Part shown: piece by piece, positions 46,801-60,130 of the stretch
How positions within the stretch are numbered: the first letter of the stretch is position 1
Layout: each line of letters opens with the position of its first letter
NCBI GenBank assembly: GCA_963921825.1
Contig: OY997589.1
Span: forward strand, 86,706,216-86,770,215
Length of the DNA: 64,000 nt
DNA from: Erodium maritimum
Lineage: Eukaryota; Streptophyta; Magnoliopsida; Geraniales; Geraniaceae
Direction of reading: 5' to 3'
Notes under the pieces: generated by a model
Database searches by the model: none
Told to the model about the DNA's origin: nothing
Seen by the model: the letters and a program-made list of their open reading frames with translations, nothing else
Translations under genes and position numbers: made by a program

Positions 46801-49800
46801 CCTGGATAAGGTCCTAGATACACACGATGTAGCTCCCTTGGTGTCCGGGGATCAAAACAACACATTTAGCTTTTGGCCATTTTTTCACTTAAAGGTTTGT
46901 CGCCAACTCGAAAAAGCAAGGTTTTGTTACAATATGCGCCTCTATTCGAACTCGAATTGGGCCGTCCTCCTGGCTAAAATCCTAGATACACACGATGGAG
47001 CTCCCTTGGTGTCCGGGGCTCAAAATAACGCATTTATATTTTGGCCATTTTTTTACATAAAGGCTTGTCGCCAACTCGAAAAAGCAAGGTTTTGTTTCGC
47101 AATTTGTGCCTCCAAACGAACTCGAATTGGCCACTCCTCCTGGCTACGGTCTTAGATACACACGATGGAGCTCCCTTTCGGTTCGGGCTCAAAATAACGC
47201 ATTTAGCTTTAGGCCATTTTTTCACTTAAAGGCTTGTCGCCAACTCGAAAAAGTAAGGTTTTTTTCTTCTCGCAATTTGTGCTTCTAAACGAACTCGAAT
47301 TGGCCCCTCCTCCTGGCTACGGTCCTAGATACACACGATGGAGCTCCCTTGCGGTCCGGGGCTAAAATTTACGCATTTAGCTTTTGGCCGTTTTTTCACT
47401 TCAAGGCTTGTCGCTATCTCGAAAAAGCAAGGTTCTTTTCGCAATTTGTGCCTCTAAACGAACTTGAATTGGCCCCTCCTCCTGGCTACGGTCCTAGATA
47501 CACACGAAGGAGCTCCTTTGCTGTCCGGGGCTCAAAATAACGCATTTAGCTTTTGGCCATTTTTTCACTTAAAGGCTTGTCGCCAACTCGAAAAAGCAAG
47601 GTTTTTTTCTCTCGCAATTTGTGCCTCTAAACAAACTCGAATTGGACCCTCCTCCTAGCTAAGGTCCAAGATACACACGATGGAGCTCCCTTGCGGACCT
47701 GGGCTCAAAATAACGCATTTAGCTTTTAACCATTTTTTCACATAAGGCTTGTCGCCAACTTAAAAAAGCAAGGTTTTTTCTGCATTTGTGCCTCTAAACG
47801 AACTCGAATTGGCCCCTCCTCCTGGTTACAGTCTTAGATACACACGATGCAGCTCCCTTGGTGTCTGGGGCTTAAAAGAACGCATTTAGCTTTAGGCCAT
47901 TTTTTCACTTAAAGCTTGTCGCCAACTCGAAAAAACAAGTTTTTTTTCGCAACTTGTGCCTCTAAACGAACTCGAATTCGCCCCTCCTCCTAGCTAAGGT
48001 CCTAGATACACACGATGGAGATTTCTTGCGGTCCGAGGGTCAAAATAATGCATTTAACTTTAGGCCATTTTTCCACTTAAAGGCTTGTCGCCAACTCGAA
48101 AAAGCAAGGTTTTTTCTCAATTTGTGCCTCTAAACGAACAAGAATTGGCCCCTCCTCCTGTATACGGTCCTAGATACACACGATGGAGGTCCCTTGAGGC
48201 CCGGGGCTCTAAATAATACATTTAGCTTTAGGCTATTTTTTCACATAAAGGCTTGTCGCCAACTCGAAAAAGCAAGGTTTTTTGCAATTTGTGCCTCTAA
48301 ACGAACTCGAATTGGCCTCTCCTCCTGGCTACGGTCTTAAATACACACGATGGATCTCCCTTGGTGTCCGGGGCTCAAAATAACGTATTTAGTTTATAGC
48401 CATTTTTTCACATAAAGGCTTGTCGCCAACTCGAAAAAGGAAGGTTTTTTTTTCCGCAATTTGTGCCTCTAAACGAACTCGAATTGGCCCCTCCTCCTGG
48501 CTACGGTCCTAGGTACACACGATGGAGCTCCCTTGTTGTCTGGGGCTCAAAATAACGCATTTTGCTTTGGCCATTTTTTCACTTAAATGCTTGTCGCCAA
48601 CTCGAAAAAGCAAGGTTTTTTCCCGCAATTTGTGCCTCTAAACGAACTCGAATTGGCCCCTCCTCCTGGCTACGGTCCTAGATACACGCGATGGAACTCC
48701 CTTGCGGTTCGGGGCACAAAATAACGCATTTAATTTTTGGTCATTTTTTCACATATAGGCTTGTCGCCAACACAAAAAAGCAATGTTTTTTTTTCTCAAT
48801 ATGTACCTCTAAACGAACTCGAATTGGCCCCTCCTCCTGGCTAAGGTCCTAGACACAGACGATGGATCTCCCTTGCGGTCCGGGGCTCAAAATAACGCAT
48901 TTAGCTGTTGGCCATTTTTTCACTTAAAGGCTTGTCGCCAAATCGAAAAGGCTAGGTTTTTTTTTCCGCATTTTGTGCCTGTAAACGAATTCGAATTGGG
49001 CCCTCCTCCTGGCTACAGTCCTAGATACACACGATGGAGCTCCCTTGCGGTCCGGGGCTCAAAATAACGCATTTAGGTTTTGGACATTTTTTCACTTAAA
49101 GGCTTGGCGCCAAATCGAAAAATCAAGTTTTTTTTCCCGCAATTTGTACCTCTAAACGAACTCGAATTGTCCTCTCCTCCTGTCTACGGGCCTAGATACA
49201 CACGATGGATCACCCTTGGTGTCCAGGGCACAAAATAAGGCATTTAGCTTTTGGCCATTTTTTCACATAAAGGCTTGTCGCCAACACAAAAAAGCAATGT
49301 TTTTTCGTAACTTGTGACTCTAAACGAACTCGAATTGGCCCCTCCTCCTGGATACGGTCCTAGATACACACGATGGAGCTCCCTTGCGGTACGGGGCTCA
49401 AAATAACGCATTTAGCTTTTGGCCTTTTTTTCACATAAAGGCTTGTCGCCAACTCGAAAAAGCAAGGTTTTTTATTCTCAAATTGTGCCTCTAAACGAAC
49501 TCGAATTGGCCCCTCCTCCTGGCTAAGGTCCTAGATAGACACGATGGAGCTCCTTTGCGGTCCGGGGCGCAAAATAACGCTTTTAGCTTTTGGCCATTTT
49601 TTCACTTAAAGGCTTGTTGCCAACTCAAAAAAGCAAGGTTTTTTCTCAATTTGTGCCTCTAAATTAACTCGAATTGCCCCTCCTCCAGGCTAAGGTCCTA
49701 GATACACACGATGGGTCTCCCTTGCGGTCCGGGGCTTAAAATAACGCATTTATCTTTTGGCCATTTTTTCGCTTAAAGGCTTGTCTCCAACTCCAAAAAG

Positions 49801-51224
49801 CAAGGTTTTTTTTTCTTCACAATTTGTACCTCTAAACGAACTCGAATTGTCCTCTCCTCCTGTCTACGGGCCTAGATACACACGATGGATCACCCTTGGT
49901 GTCCAGGGCACAAAATAAGGCATTTAGCTTTTGGCCATTTTTTCACATAAAGGCTTGTCGCCAACACAAAAAAGCAATGTTTTTTCGTAACTTGTGACTC
50001 TAAACGAACTCGAATTGGCCCCTCCTCCTGGATACGGTCCTAGATACACACGATGGAGCTCCCTTGCGGTCTGGGGCTCAAAATAACGCATTTAGGTTTT
50101 GGCCATTTTTTCACTTAAAGGCTGTCGCCAACTCGAAAAAGCAAGGTTTTTTTTCCCGCATTTTGTGCCTCTAAACGAATTCGAATTGGCCCCTCCTCCT
50201 GGCTAATGTCCTAGAGAGACACGATGTAGCTCCTTTGCGGTCCGGGGCTCAATATAACGCATTTAGCTTTGGGCCATTTTTTCACTTAAAGACTTGTTGC
50301 CAACTCGAAAAAGCAAGGTTTTTTTTCTCAATTTGTGCCTCTAAATTAACTCGAATTGCCCCTCCTCCAGGCTAAGGTCCTAGATACACACGTTGGATCT
50401 CCCTTGCGGTCCGGGGTTTAAAATAACGCATTTATCTTTTGGCCATTTTTTCACTTAAAGGTTTGTCGCCAAATCGAAAAAGCAAGGATTGTTTTCGCAT
50501 TTTGTGCCTCTAAACGAACTCGAATTGGACCCTCCTCCTGGCTACGGTCCTAGATACACACGATGGAGCTCCCTTGCGGTACGGGGCACAAAATAACGCA
50601 TTTAGCTTTTGGCCTTTTTTTTCACATAAAGGCTTGTCGCCAACTCGAAAAAGCAAGGTTTTTTATTCTCAAATTGTGCCTCTAAACGAACTCGAATTGG
50701 CCCCTCCTCCTGGCTAAGGTCCTAGATAGACACGATGGAGCTCCTTTGCGGTCCGGGGCGCAAAATAACGCTTTTAGCTTTTGGCCATTTTTTCACTTAA
50801 AGGCTTGTTGCCAACTCAAAAAAGCAAGGTTTTTTCTCAATTTGTGCCTCTAAATTAACTCGAATTGCCCCTCCTCCAGGCTAAGGTCCTAGATACACAC
50901 GATGGGTCTCCCTTGCGGTCCGGGGCTTAAAATAACGCATTTATCTTTTGGCCATTTTTTCGCTTAAAGGCTTGTCCCCAACTCCAAAAAGCAAGGTTTT
51001 TTTTTCTTCACAATTTGTACCTCTAAACGAACTCGAATTGGCCACTCCTCCTGGCTACAGTCCTGGATACACACGATGGAGCACCCTTGGTGTCCGTGGC
51101 TCAAAACAACGCATTTAGCTTTTGGCCATTTTTTCACATAAAGGCTTGTCACCAACTCGAAAAAGCAAGGTTTTTTCGCAACTTGTGCCTCTGAACGAAC
51201 TCGAATTGGCCCCTCCTCCTGGCT
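43896..51224 (+). repeat. Satellite array, left arm, about 43 monomers of about 171 bp
   Basis: Landmarks recur every 170-172 bp: GGTCCTAGATACACACGATG, CTCAAAATAACGCATTTAGC, and CTTGTCGCCAACTCGAAAAA followed by a T run of variable length. Monomers differ from one another at many sites, and the first at the LTR edge is the most altered. All are in the same orientation. No ORF is conserved; the short repeated frames (FWPFFHLKACRQLEK) are by-products. The monomer length is in the range common for plant satellites. I do not recognise the family. Confidence 0.95.
49141..50065 (+). repeat. Local satellite duplication of about 681 bp found only in the left arm
   Basis: The stretch from AATTTGTACCTCTAAACGAA at 49141 recurs at 49821 with almost no change for about 240 bp. 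The right arm has this segment once (52660 downwards). The stretch between the two copies (49440-49820) closely matches 50630-51020. This accounts for the shift in mirror coordinates from a sum of about 101,800 outside to 102,481 near the loop. Four monomers were gained on the left or lost on the right. Confidence 0.8.
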
Positions 51225-51256
51225 CAAAACCTTTCTTTATGTGAAAAAATGGCCTT
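51225..51256. other. 32-bp loop at the centre of the giant palindrome
   Basis: Left-arm sequence ends TCCTCCTGGCT at 51224 and its reverse complement AGCCAGGAGGA resumes at 51257. The loop contains CTTTATGTGAAAAAATGGCC, satellite sequence in right-arm orientation, joined to a shortened AAAACCTT piece. The centre is therefore itself made of rearranged satellite. Confidence 0.92.
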
Positions 51257-54200
51257 AGCCAGGAGGAGGGGCCAATTCGAGTTCGTTCAGAGGCACAAGT
51301 TGCGAAAAAACCTTGCTTTTTCGAGTTGGTGACAAGCCTTTATGTGAAAAAATGGCCAAAAGCTAAATGCGTTGTTTTGAGCCACGGACACCAAGGGTGC
51401 TCCATCGTGTGTATCCAGGACTGTAGCCAGGAGGAGTGGCCAATTCGAGTTCGTTTAGAGGTACAAATTGTGAAGAAAAAAAAACCTTGCTTTTTGGAGT
51501 TGGGGACAAGCCTTTAAGCGAAAAAATGGCCAAAAGATAAATGCGTTATTTTAAGCCCCGGACCGCAAGGGAGACCCATCGTGTGTATCTAGGACCTTAG
51601 CCTGGAGGAGGGGCAATTCGAGTTAATTTAGAGGCACAAATTGAGAAAAAACCTTGCTTTTTTGAGTTGGCAACAAGCCTTTAAGTGAAAAAATGGCCAA
51701 AAGCTAAAAGCGTTATTTTGCGCCCCGGACCGCAAAGGAGCTCCATCGTGTCTATCTAGGACCTTAGCCAGGAGGAGGGGCCAATTCGAGTTCGTTTAGA
51801 GGCACAATTTGAGAATAAAAAACCTTGCTTTTTCGAGTTGGCGACAAGCCTTTATGTGAAAAAAAGGCCAAAAGCTAAATGCGTTATTTTGTGCCCCGTA
51901 CCGCAAGGGAGCTCCATCTTGTGTATCTAGGACCGTAGCCAGGAGGAGGGTCCAATTTGAGTTCGTTTAGAGGCACAAAATGCGAAAACAATCCTTGCTT
52001 TTTCGATTTGGCGACAAACCTTTAAGTAAAAAAATGGCCAAAAGATAAATGCGTTATTTTAAACCCCGGACCGCAAGGGAGATCCAACGTGTGTATCTAG
52101 GACCTTAGCCTGGAGGAGGGGCAATTCGAGTTAATTTAGAGGCACAAATTGAGAAAAAAAAACCTTGCTTTTTCGAGTTGGCAACAAGTCTTTAAGTGAA
52201 AAAATGGCCCAAAGCTAAATGCGTTATATTGAGCCCCGGACCGCAAAGGAGCTACATCGTGTCTCTCTAGGACATTAGCCAGGAGGAGGGGCCAATTCGA
52301 ATTCGTTTAGAGGCACAAAATGCGGGGGGAAAAACCTTGCTTTTTCGAGTTGGCGACAGCCTTTAAGTGAAAAAATGGCCAAAACCTAAATGCGTTATTT
52401 TGAGCCCCAGACCGCAAGGGAGCTCCATCGTGTGTATCTAGGACCGTATCCAGGAGGAGGGGCCAATTCGAGTTCGTTTAGAGTCACAAGTTACGAAAAA
52501 ACATTGCTTTTTTGTGTTGGCGACAAGCCTTTATGTGAAAAAATGGCCAAAAGCTAAATGCCTTATTTTGTGCCCTGGACACCAAGGGTGATCCATCGTG
52601 TGTATCTAGGCCCGTAGACAGGAGGAGAGGACAATTCGAGTTCGTTTAGAGGTACAAATTGCGGGAAAAAAAACTTGATTTTTCGATTTGGCGCCAAGCC
52701 TTTAAGTGAAAAAATGTCCAAAACCTAAATGCGTTATTTTGAGCCCCGGACCGCAAGGGAGCTCCATCGTGTGTATCTAGGACTGTAGCCAGGAGGAGGG
52801 CCCAATTCGAATTCGTTTACAGGCACAAAATGCGGAAAAAAAACCTAGCCTTTTCGATTTGGCGACAAGCCTTTAAGTGAAAAAATGGCCAACAGCTAAA
52901 TGCGTTATTTTGAGCCCCGGACCGCAAGGGAGATCCATCGTCTGTGTCTAGGACCTTAGCCAGGAGGAGGGCCAATTCGAGTTCGGATAGAGGTACATAT
53001 TGAGAAAAAAAAACATTGCTTTTTTGTGTTGGCGACAAGCCTATATGTGAAAAAATGACCAAAAATTAAATGCGTTATTTTGTGCCCCGAACCGCAAGGG
53101 AGTTCCATCGCGTGTATCTAGGACCGTAGCCAGGAGGAGGGGCCAATTCGAGTTCGTTTAGAGGCACAAATTGCGGGAAAAAACCTTGCTTTTTCGAGTT
53201 GGCGACAAGCATTTAAGTGAAAAAATGGCCAAAGCAAAATGCGTTATTTTGAGCCCCAGACAACAAGGGAGCTCCATCGTGTGTACCTAGGACCGTAGCC
53301 AGGAGGAGGGGCCAATTCGAGTTCGTTTAGAGGCACAAATTGCGGAAAAAAAAACCTTCCTTTTTCGAGTTGGCGACAAGCCTTTATGTGAAAAAATGGC
53401 TATAAACTAAATACGTTATTTTGAGCCCCGGACACCAAGGGAGATCCATCGTGTGTATTTAAGACCGTAGCCAGGAGGAGAGGCCAATTCGAGTTCGTTT
53501 AGAGGCACAAATTGCAAAAAACCTTGCTTTTTCGAGTTGGCGACAAGCCTTTATGTGAAAAAATAGCCTAAAGCTAAATGTATTATTTAGAGCCCCGGGC
53601 CTCAAGGGACCTCCATCGTGTGTATCTAGGACCGTATACAGGAGGAGGGGCCAATTCTTGTTCGTTTAGAGGCACAAATTGAGAAAAAACCTTGCTTTTT
53701 CGAGTTGGCGACAAGCCTTTAAGTGGAAAAATGGCCTAAAGTTAAATGCATTATTTTGACCCTCGGACCGCAAGAAATCTCCATCGTGTGTATCTAGGAC
53801 CTTAGCTAGGAGGAGGGGCGAATTCGAGTTCGTTTAGAGGCACAAGTTGCGAAAAAAAACTTGTTTTTTCGAGTTGGCGACAAGCTTTAAGTGAAAAAAT
53901 GGCCTAAAGCTAAATGCGTTCTTTTAAGCCCCAGACACCAAGGGAGCTGCATCGTGTGTATCTAAGACTGTAACCAGGAGGAGGGGCCAATTCGAGTTCG
54001 TTTAGAGGCACAAATGCAGAAAAAACCTTGCTTTTTTAAGTTGGCGACAAGCCTTATGTGAAAAAATGGTTAAAAGCTAAATGCGTTATTTTGAGCCCAG
54101 GTCCGCAAGGGAGCTCCATCGTGTGTATCTTGGACCTTAGCTAGGAGGAGGGTCCAATTCGAGTTTGTTTAGAGGCACAAATTGCGAGAGAAAAAAACCT

Positions 54201-57200
54201 TGCTTTTTCGAGTTGGCGACAAGCCTTTAAGTGAAAAAATGGCCAAAAGCTAAATGCGTTATTTTGAGCCCCGGACAGCAAAGGAGCTCCTTCGTGTGTA
54301 TCTAGGACCGTAGCCAGGAGGAGGGGCCAATTCAAGTTCGTTTAGAGGCACAAATTGCGAAAAGAACCTTGCTTTTTCGAGATAGCGACAAGCCTTGAAG
54401 TGAAAAAACGGCCAAAAGCTAAATGCGTAAATTTTAGCCCCGGACCGCAAGGGAGCTCCATCGTGTGTATCTAGGACCGTAGCCAGGAGGAGGGGCCAAT
54501 TCGAGTTCGTTTAGAAGCACAAATTGCGAGAAGAAAAAAACCTTACTTTTTCGAGTTGGCGACAAGCCTTTAAGTGAAAAAATGGCCTAAAGCTAAATGC
54601 GTTATTTTGAGCCCGAACCGAAAGGGAGCTCCATCGTGTGTATCTAAGACCGTAGCCAGGAGGAGTGGCCAATTCGAGTTCGTTTGGAGGCACAAATTGC
54701 GAAACAAAACCTTGCTTTTTCGAGTTGGCGACAAGCCTTTATGTAAAAAAATGGCCAAAATATAAATGCGTTATTTTGAGCCCCGGACACCAAGGGAGCT
54801 CCATCGTGTGTATCTAGGATTTTAGCCAGGAGGACGGCCCAATTCGAGTTCGAATAGAGGCGCATATTGTAACAAAACCTTGCTTTTTCGAGTTGGCGAC
54901 AAACCTTTAAGTGAAAAAATGGCCAAAAGCTAAATGTGTTGTTTTGATCCCCGGACACCAAGGGAGCTACATCGTGTGTATCTAGGACCTTATCCAGGAG
55001 GAGGGGCCAATTCGAGTTCGTTTAGAGGCACAAATGGCTGGAAAAAAAACCTTGCTTTTTCGAGTTGGCGACAAGCCTTTAAGTGAAAAAATGGCCAAAA
55101 GTTAAATGGGTTATTTTGAGACCCGGACCCCAAGGGAGCTCCATCGTGTGTATCTAAGACCGTTTCCAGGAGGAGGGTCCAATTCGAGTTCGTTTAGAGG
55201 CACAAATTGCGGAAAAAAAAACCTTTCTTTTTCGAGTTGGCGACAAGACTTTATGTGAAAAAATGGCCAAAATATAAATGCGTTATTTTGAGCCCCGGAC
55301 ACCGAGGGAGATCCATCGTGTGTATCTAAGACTGTAACCAGGAGGAGGGGCCAATTCGAGTTCGTATAGAGGCACAAATTGAGAAAAAAAAACATTGCTT
55401 TTTTGAGTTGGCGACAAGCTTTTATGTGAAAAAATGGCTAAAAGCTAAATGCGTTATTTTGAGCCCCGGACACCAAGGGAGATCCATCGTGTGTATCTAA
55501 GACCGTCGGCATGAGGAGGGGCCAATTCGAGTTCGTTTAGAGGCACAAATTGCTAAAAAAACCTTGCTTTTTCAAGTTGGCGACAAGCCTTTAAGTGAAA
55601 AAATGGCCAAAAGTTAAATGGGTGATTTTGAGCCTCGGACCCCAAGGGAGCTCCATCGTGTGTATCTAAGACCGTTTCCAGGAGGAGGGTCCAATTCGAG
55701 TTCGTTTAGAGGCACAAATTGCGGAAAAAAAAACTTTCTTTTTCGAGTTGGCGACAAGACTTTATGTGAAAAAATGGCCAAAATATAAATGCGTTATTTT
55801 GAGCCCCGGACACCAAGGGAGCTCCATTGTGTGTATCTAAGACTGTAACCAGTAGGAGGGGCCAATTCGAGTTCGTATAGAGGCACAAATTGAGAAAAAA
55901 CATTGCTTTTTTGAGTTGGCGACAAGCTTTTATGTGAAAAAATGGCTAAAAGCTAAATGCGTTATTTTGAGCCCCGGACACCAAGGGAGATCCATCGTGT
56001 GTATCTAAGACCGTAGGAAGGAGGAGGGGCCAATTCGAGTTCGTTTAGAGGCAGAAATTGCGAAAAAAAACCTTGTTTTTTCGAGTTGGCGACAAGCCTT
56101 TAATTGAAAAAATGGCCAAAACCTAAATGCGATATTTTGAGCCCCGGACCGCAAAGGATCTCCATCGTGTCTATCTAGGACATTAGCCAGGAGGAAGGGC
56201 CAATTCGAGTTTGTTTAGAGGCACAAATTGAGAAAAAACCTTGCTTTTTTGAGTTGGCGACAAGCCTTTAAGTGAAAAAATGGCCAAAAGCTAAATGCAT
56301 TATTTTGAGCCCCGGACCGCAAGGGAGCTCTATCGTGTGTATCTATGACCTTAGCCAGGAGGAGGGGCCAATTCAAGTTCGTTTGGAGGCACAAATCGCG
56401 AAGAAAAAAAACCTTGCTTTTTCGAGCTGGCGACAAGCCTTAAAGTTTAAAATGGCCAAAAGCTAAATGCGTTATTTTGAGCCCCGGACACCAAGGGAGC
56501 TCCATCGTGTGTATATAGGACCGTAGCAAGGAGGAGGGGCCAATTCGACTTCGTTTAGAGACACAAATTGCAAAAAAAAAAAACCTTGCTTTTTCGAGTT
56601 GGCGACAAGCCTTTAAGTGAACAAATGGACAAAAGTTAAATGCGTTACTTTGAGCCCCGGACAGCAAGGGAGCTCCATCGTGTGTATCTAGGACCGTATC
56701 CAGGAGGAGGGATCAATTCGAGTTCGTTTAGAGGCACAAATTGCGAGAAAAAAACCATTCTTTTTCGAGTTGGCGACAAGCCTTTAAGTGAAAAAATGTC
56801 CAAAAGTTAAATGCGTTATTTTGAGCGACGGACAGCAAGAGAGCTCCATCGTGTGTATCTAGGACCGTATCCAGGAGGAGGGGCCCATTCGACTTCATTT
56901 AGAGGCACAAATTGCGGGGAAAAAAACCTTGCTTTTTCGAGTTGGCGACAAGACTGCATGTGAAAAAATGGCCAAAAGATAAATGCGTTATTTTGAGCCC
57001 TGGACACCAAGGGTCTTCCATCGTGTGTATCTAGGACCTTAGCCAGGAGGAGGGGCCAAATCGAGTTCGTTTAGAGGCACAAATTGAGAAAAAACATTGC
57101 TTTTTTTGAGTTGGCGACAAGCCTTTATGTGAAAAAATTGCCAAAAGATAAATGCGTTATTTTGAGCCCCGAACCACAAGGGAGCTCCATCGTGTGTATC

Positions 57201-57905
57201 TAGGACTGTAGCCAGGAGGAGGGGCCAATTCGAGTTCGTTTAGAGGCACAAATTGCGGGAAAAAAACCCTTGCTTTTTCGAGTTGGCGACAAGCCTTTAA
57301 GTGAAAAAATGGCCAAAAGAAAAATGCGTTATTTTGAGCCCCGGACCGCAAGGGAGCTCCATCGTGTGTATCTAGGACCGTAGCCAGGAGGAGGAGCCAA
57401 TTCGAGTTCGTTTAGAGGCACAAATTGCGGAAAAAAAACCTTGCTTTTTCGAGTTGGCGACAAGCCTTTAAGTGAAAAAATGGCCAAAAGCTAAATGCGT
57501 TATTTTTAGCCCCGGACACCAAGGGAGATCCATCGTGTGTATCTAGGACCGTAGCCAGGAGGAGGGGCCAATTCGAGTTCGTTTAGAGGCACAAATTGCG
57601 AAAAAAAATCTTGCTTTTTCGAGTTGGCGATAAGCCTTTAAGTGAAAAAATGGCCAAAAGCTCAATGCGTTATTTTAATCCCCAGACCGCAAAGGAGCTC
57701 CATCGTGTGTATCTAGGACCATAGCCAGGAGGAGGGGCCAATTTTAGTTCGTTTAGAGGCACAAATTGCAATAAAAAAAACCTTGCTCTTTCGAGTTGCC
57801 GACAATCCTTTAAGTGAAAAAATGGCCAAAAGCTAAATGCGTTATTTTTAGCCCCGGACCGCAAGGGAGCTCTATCGCGTGTATCGAGGACCGTAGCCAG
57901 GAGGC
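51257..57905 (-). repeat. Satellite array, right arm, about 39 monomers
   Basis: It is the reverse complement of the left array, monomer for monomer, except for the missing 681 bp and scattered differences. Examples: CATCTTGTG for CATCGTGTG near 51918, TGCGGGGGGA near 52321, and GAGACCCGG near 55118. In each difference I compared, the right arm was the one departing from the monomer consensus. Confidence 0.95.
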
Positions 57906-60130
57906 CCTAGCCACCTTATCCCTCTTCTTCTCCGTCCAGCCTTCGCCGCGCCACCGTCTCCCTCTTCTACGACCGCCACGGCTACCAGAGAAGCCACTTC
58001 CCCGCATCGTCCCTTCCCTTTTACGGTGAGACCTCGGCCGGCAACATCTTCGCCGTTGTCAGTCGGAATCTAACCAAAACTCCGTTCTTCTTCCCTTTTC
58101 TGTTTCTTTCCCGAGTTTTGTTTTGTGGATCTAGACTGTTTTGAGTTTGAAAGTAAAGAAATTAAAAGAAAAAGGAAAATAAAATCGGATTTAAACTAAA
58201 AGGGGTTTCAAACAGGTTAATCTGAATTAATAAGGATTTAAGAGCAGATTTAATTCAAATCGGTTTTTGGACTGTGGAACGAAGTTGGACCGTTTGGATC
58301 GGATTACCAGATCGTTAATTAAAAAAAAGGACTTGGAACTTATGAACGGTTTTGGAAACCCGAACGTTTAAATCGTACTATTGAAACGAACTTAGGACGA
58401 GGTTAAAAGCGGGAATTGGACACCTCGGGATCTGTGCACCAGAATCCGCGCCTCGGGATTTAGGCATAGGGAACTGTGCCTCGGGAAATGTGCACCGGGT
58501 TCTGTGCTCGGGGCTTGGGTGCTCAAACCCGACTCGTCGTTTAATTCCGCTTTTAGCCCGTTCGAGTTTAAAATGGCAACTGTGGAGGTTAAATTGGATC
58601 GTCGTGACTTTTAAATTAAACTTGGAACCGTTATTAATCTTAGCTTTCTGTGTTAATTTAGAGTCCGGCTTCGATCGAAGAGAAGACCGGAGGTAGCGAG
58701 CCAGGACATCAGCAGCTACGAGACGTAGCTGTTGTTCTTCGGTTGAGGTAGGGAAAGTAGCGAATACCGGTTTAATTACGGAAAGTTACTAGTATGCCTG
58801 TTAGGTAATAATTAAATAACCGGACAAGTCTTAGTAACATGTAGGATGTGATTAACTGGCGTAGACGTATAAACTGTGATCTTTTACGATTTCAGTCTTG
58901 GTAATTGTCGTGCTGGAAGATTGGCCATGTCGAGCCGTAGGTTCTGTGTTGATTGAATTGCCTGTTGTTGATTGAGTTGTATGTTGTGTGACCTTTGTCG
59001 ATAAGTTTAAGAGTCAAGAGTTAGTATATCCGGTGAACATGTTGTTGCTATGTGTGGGCAAGTGTGTCGTGATTGTTGTCTTGTTAACCCTTGGTTGTGA
59101 TGTGGTCGGGTGAGTGATAGACTGACGTACTGTGTATTTGTGGTAAGATTGTTGGGCTGGGTGAGCCGTGTTTGATCTGTGGCATTTCGATGCGTGATAT
59201 TTTCTTGATGTGTGTTCCAAGAGGAGTGTATTCCAGTATGATGCATACATCGAGGGGGTATGCCGGTGTAGGGCATCTAGGCCGACGGTTGTGATTGGGC
59301 CTACGGGTCGTGTTTGGGGCCGACGGGTTGGGCCGACGAGCCATATTGTGATTGGGTCCTACTGGTCGTGTTGGGCCTACGGGTCGTGTTGGGCCTACGG
59401 GTCGTGTTGGGCATTAGGTGCAGTGTTTCAGCCTCGATGATCTATGGTCCTTTGGAGACGTTTCCGAGGGTCCCGACGATATGTGTCCCTATAGGGATGT
59501 TTTCGGCATTCTCGACGTTATACGTCTCCGTGATGTTATGCGTCTCCTCTAGATCGAGAGGTAGTCCGATTGATACTTGACCTACCGGTTTGTTATGATG
59601 GTATCGGGTTGTGTACAGCCGACGGAGTTCGGGGACTATAGTACGGGGCGTGTGTTATGTTTGCTTCTATGTTTGATACGTTTGCTGTTTGGTTAATGTT
59701 TTAATGTGCGAAAGCTGTCGTTGAGTGTATTATAAGTTTGGCTATGAACCCCGGTTTGGTAGCTAGTTGTGCTGTACTAGTATGCCCTAATTGGACGGTT
59801 ACTCGTGGTGGTGAGCCTACGTTCATTACCTTAACTACTTTTTCTACTGGGCGAAAGCTCACCCCTTACTTTGGGGTGTTTCAGGTGTTGAGCGGGATTT
59901 ATGCTAGCAGGACACAACTGAGCTTGGGAGCTGGCGTGGGTCTTGTCTAGTAGGTCTAGAGACGTGCAGTTGTTTTCGAACTAAACTTGGTATAATGGTT
60001 TTTATGATCTGTTAACTCTTTCAATTGATTATTATCACTTTTTGAGATTTATCTATCGTAATTTACTATTTTATTTATTGTTTTAAATTCACGTCTCGAG
60101 TCCGGTCAAAACCGGATTTGGGGCGTGACA
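57905..60130 (+). mobile_element. Truncated LTR of the solo-LTR family, right arm
   Basis: This is the mirror copy of 41670-43895, in plus orientation and ending GGGGCGTGACA at 60130. I saw no difference from the left copy. Its upstream side runs into satellite in the same way. Confidence 0.75.

Noticed and set aside
43896-51224. Regularly spaced repeats resembling a CRISPR array
   Set aside because: The whole 171-bp unit is repeated with no unique spacers, in a plant nuclear context. It is satellite DNA.
43936-57864. Dozens of short ORFs with a shared FWPFFHLKACRQLEKARFF motif on both strands
   Set aside because: They follow the satellite monomer, break at different places in each unit, and appear on both arms only because of the palindrome. 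No start, splice or domain evidence supports a protein.
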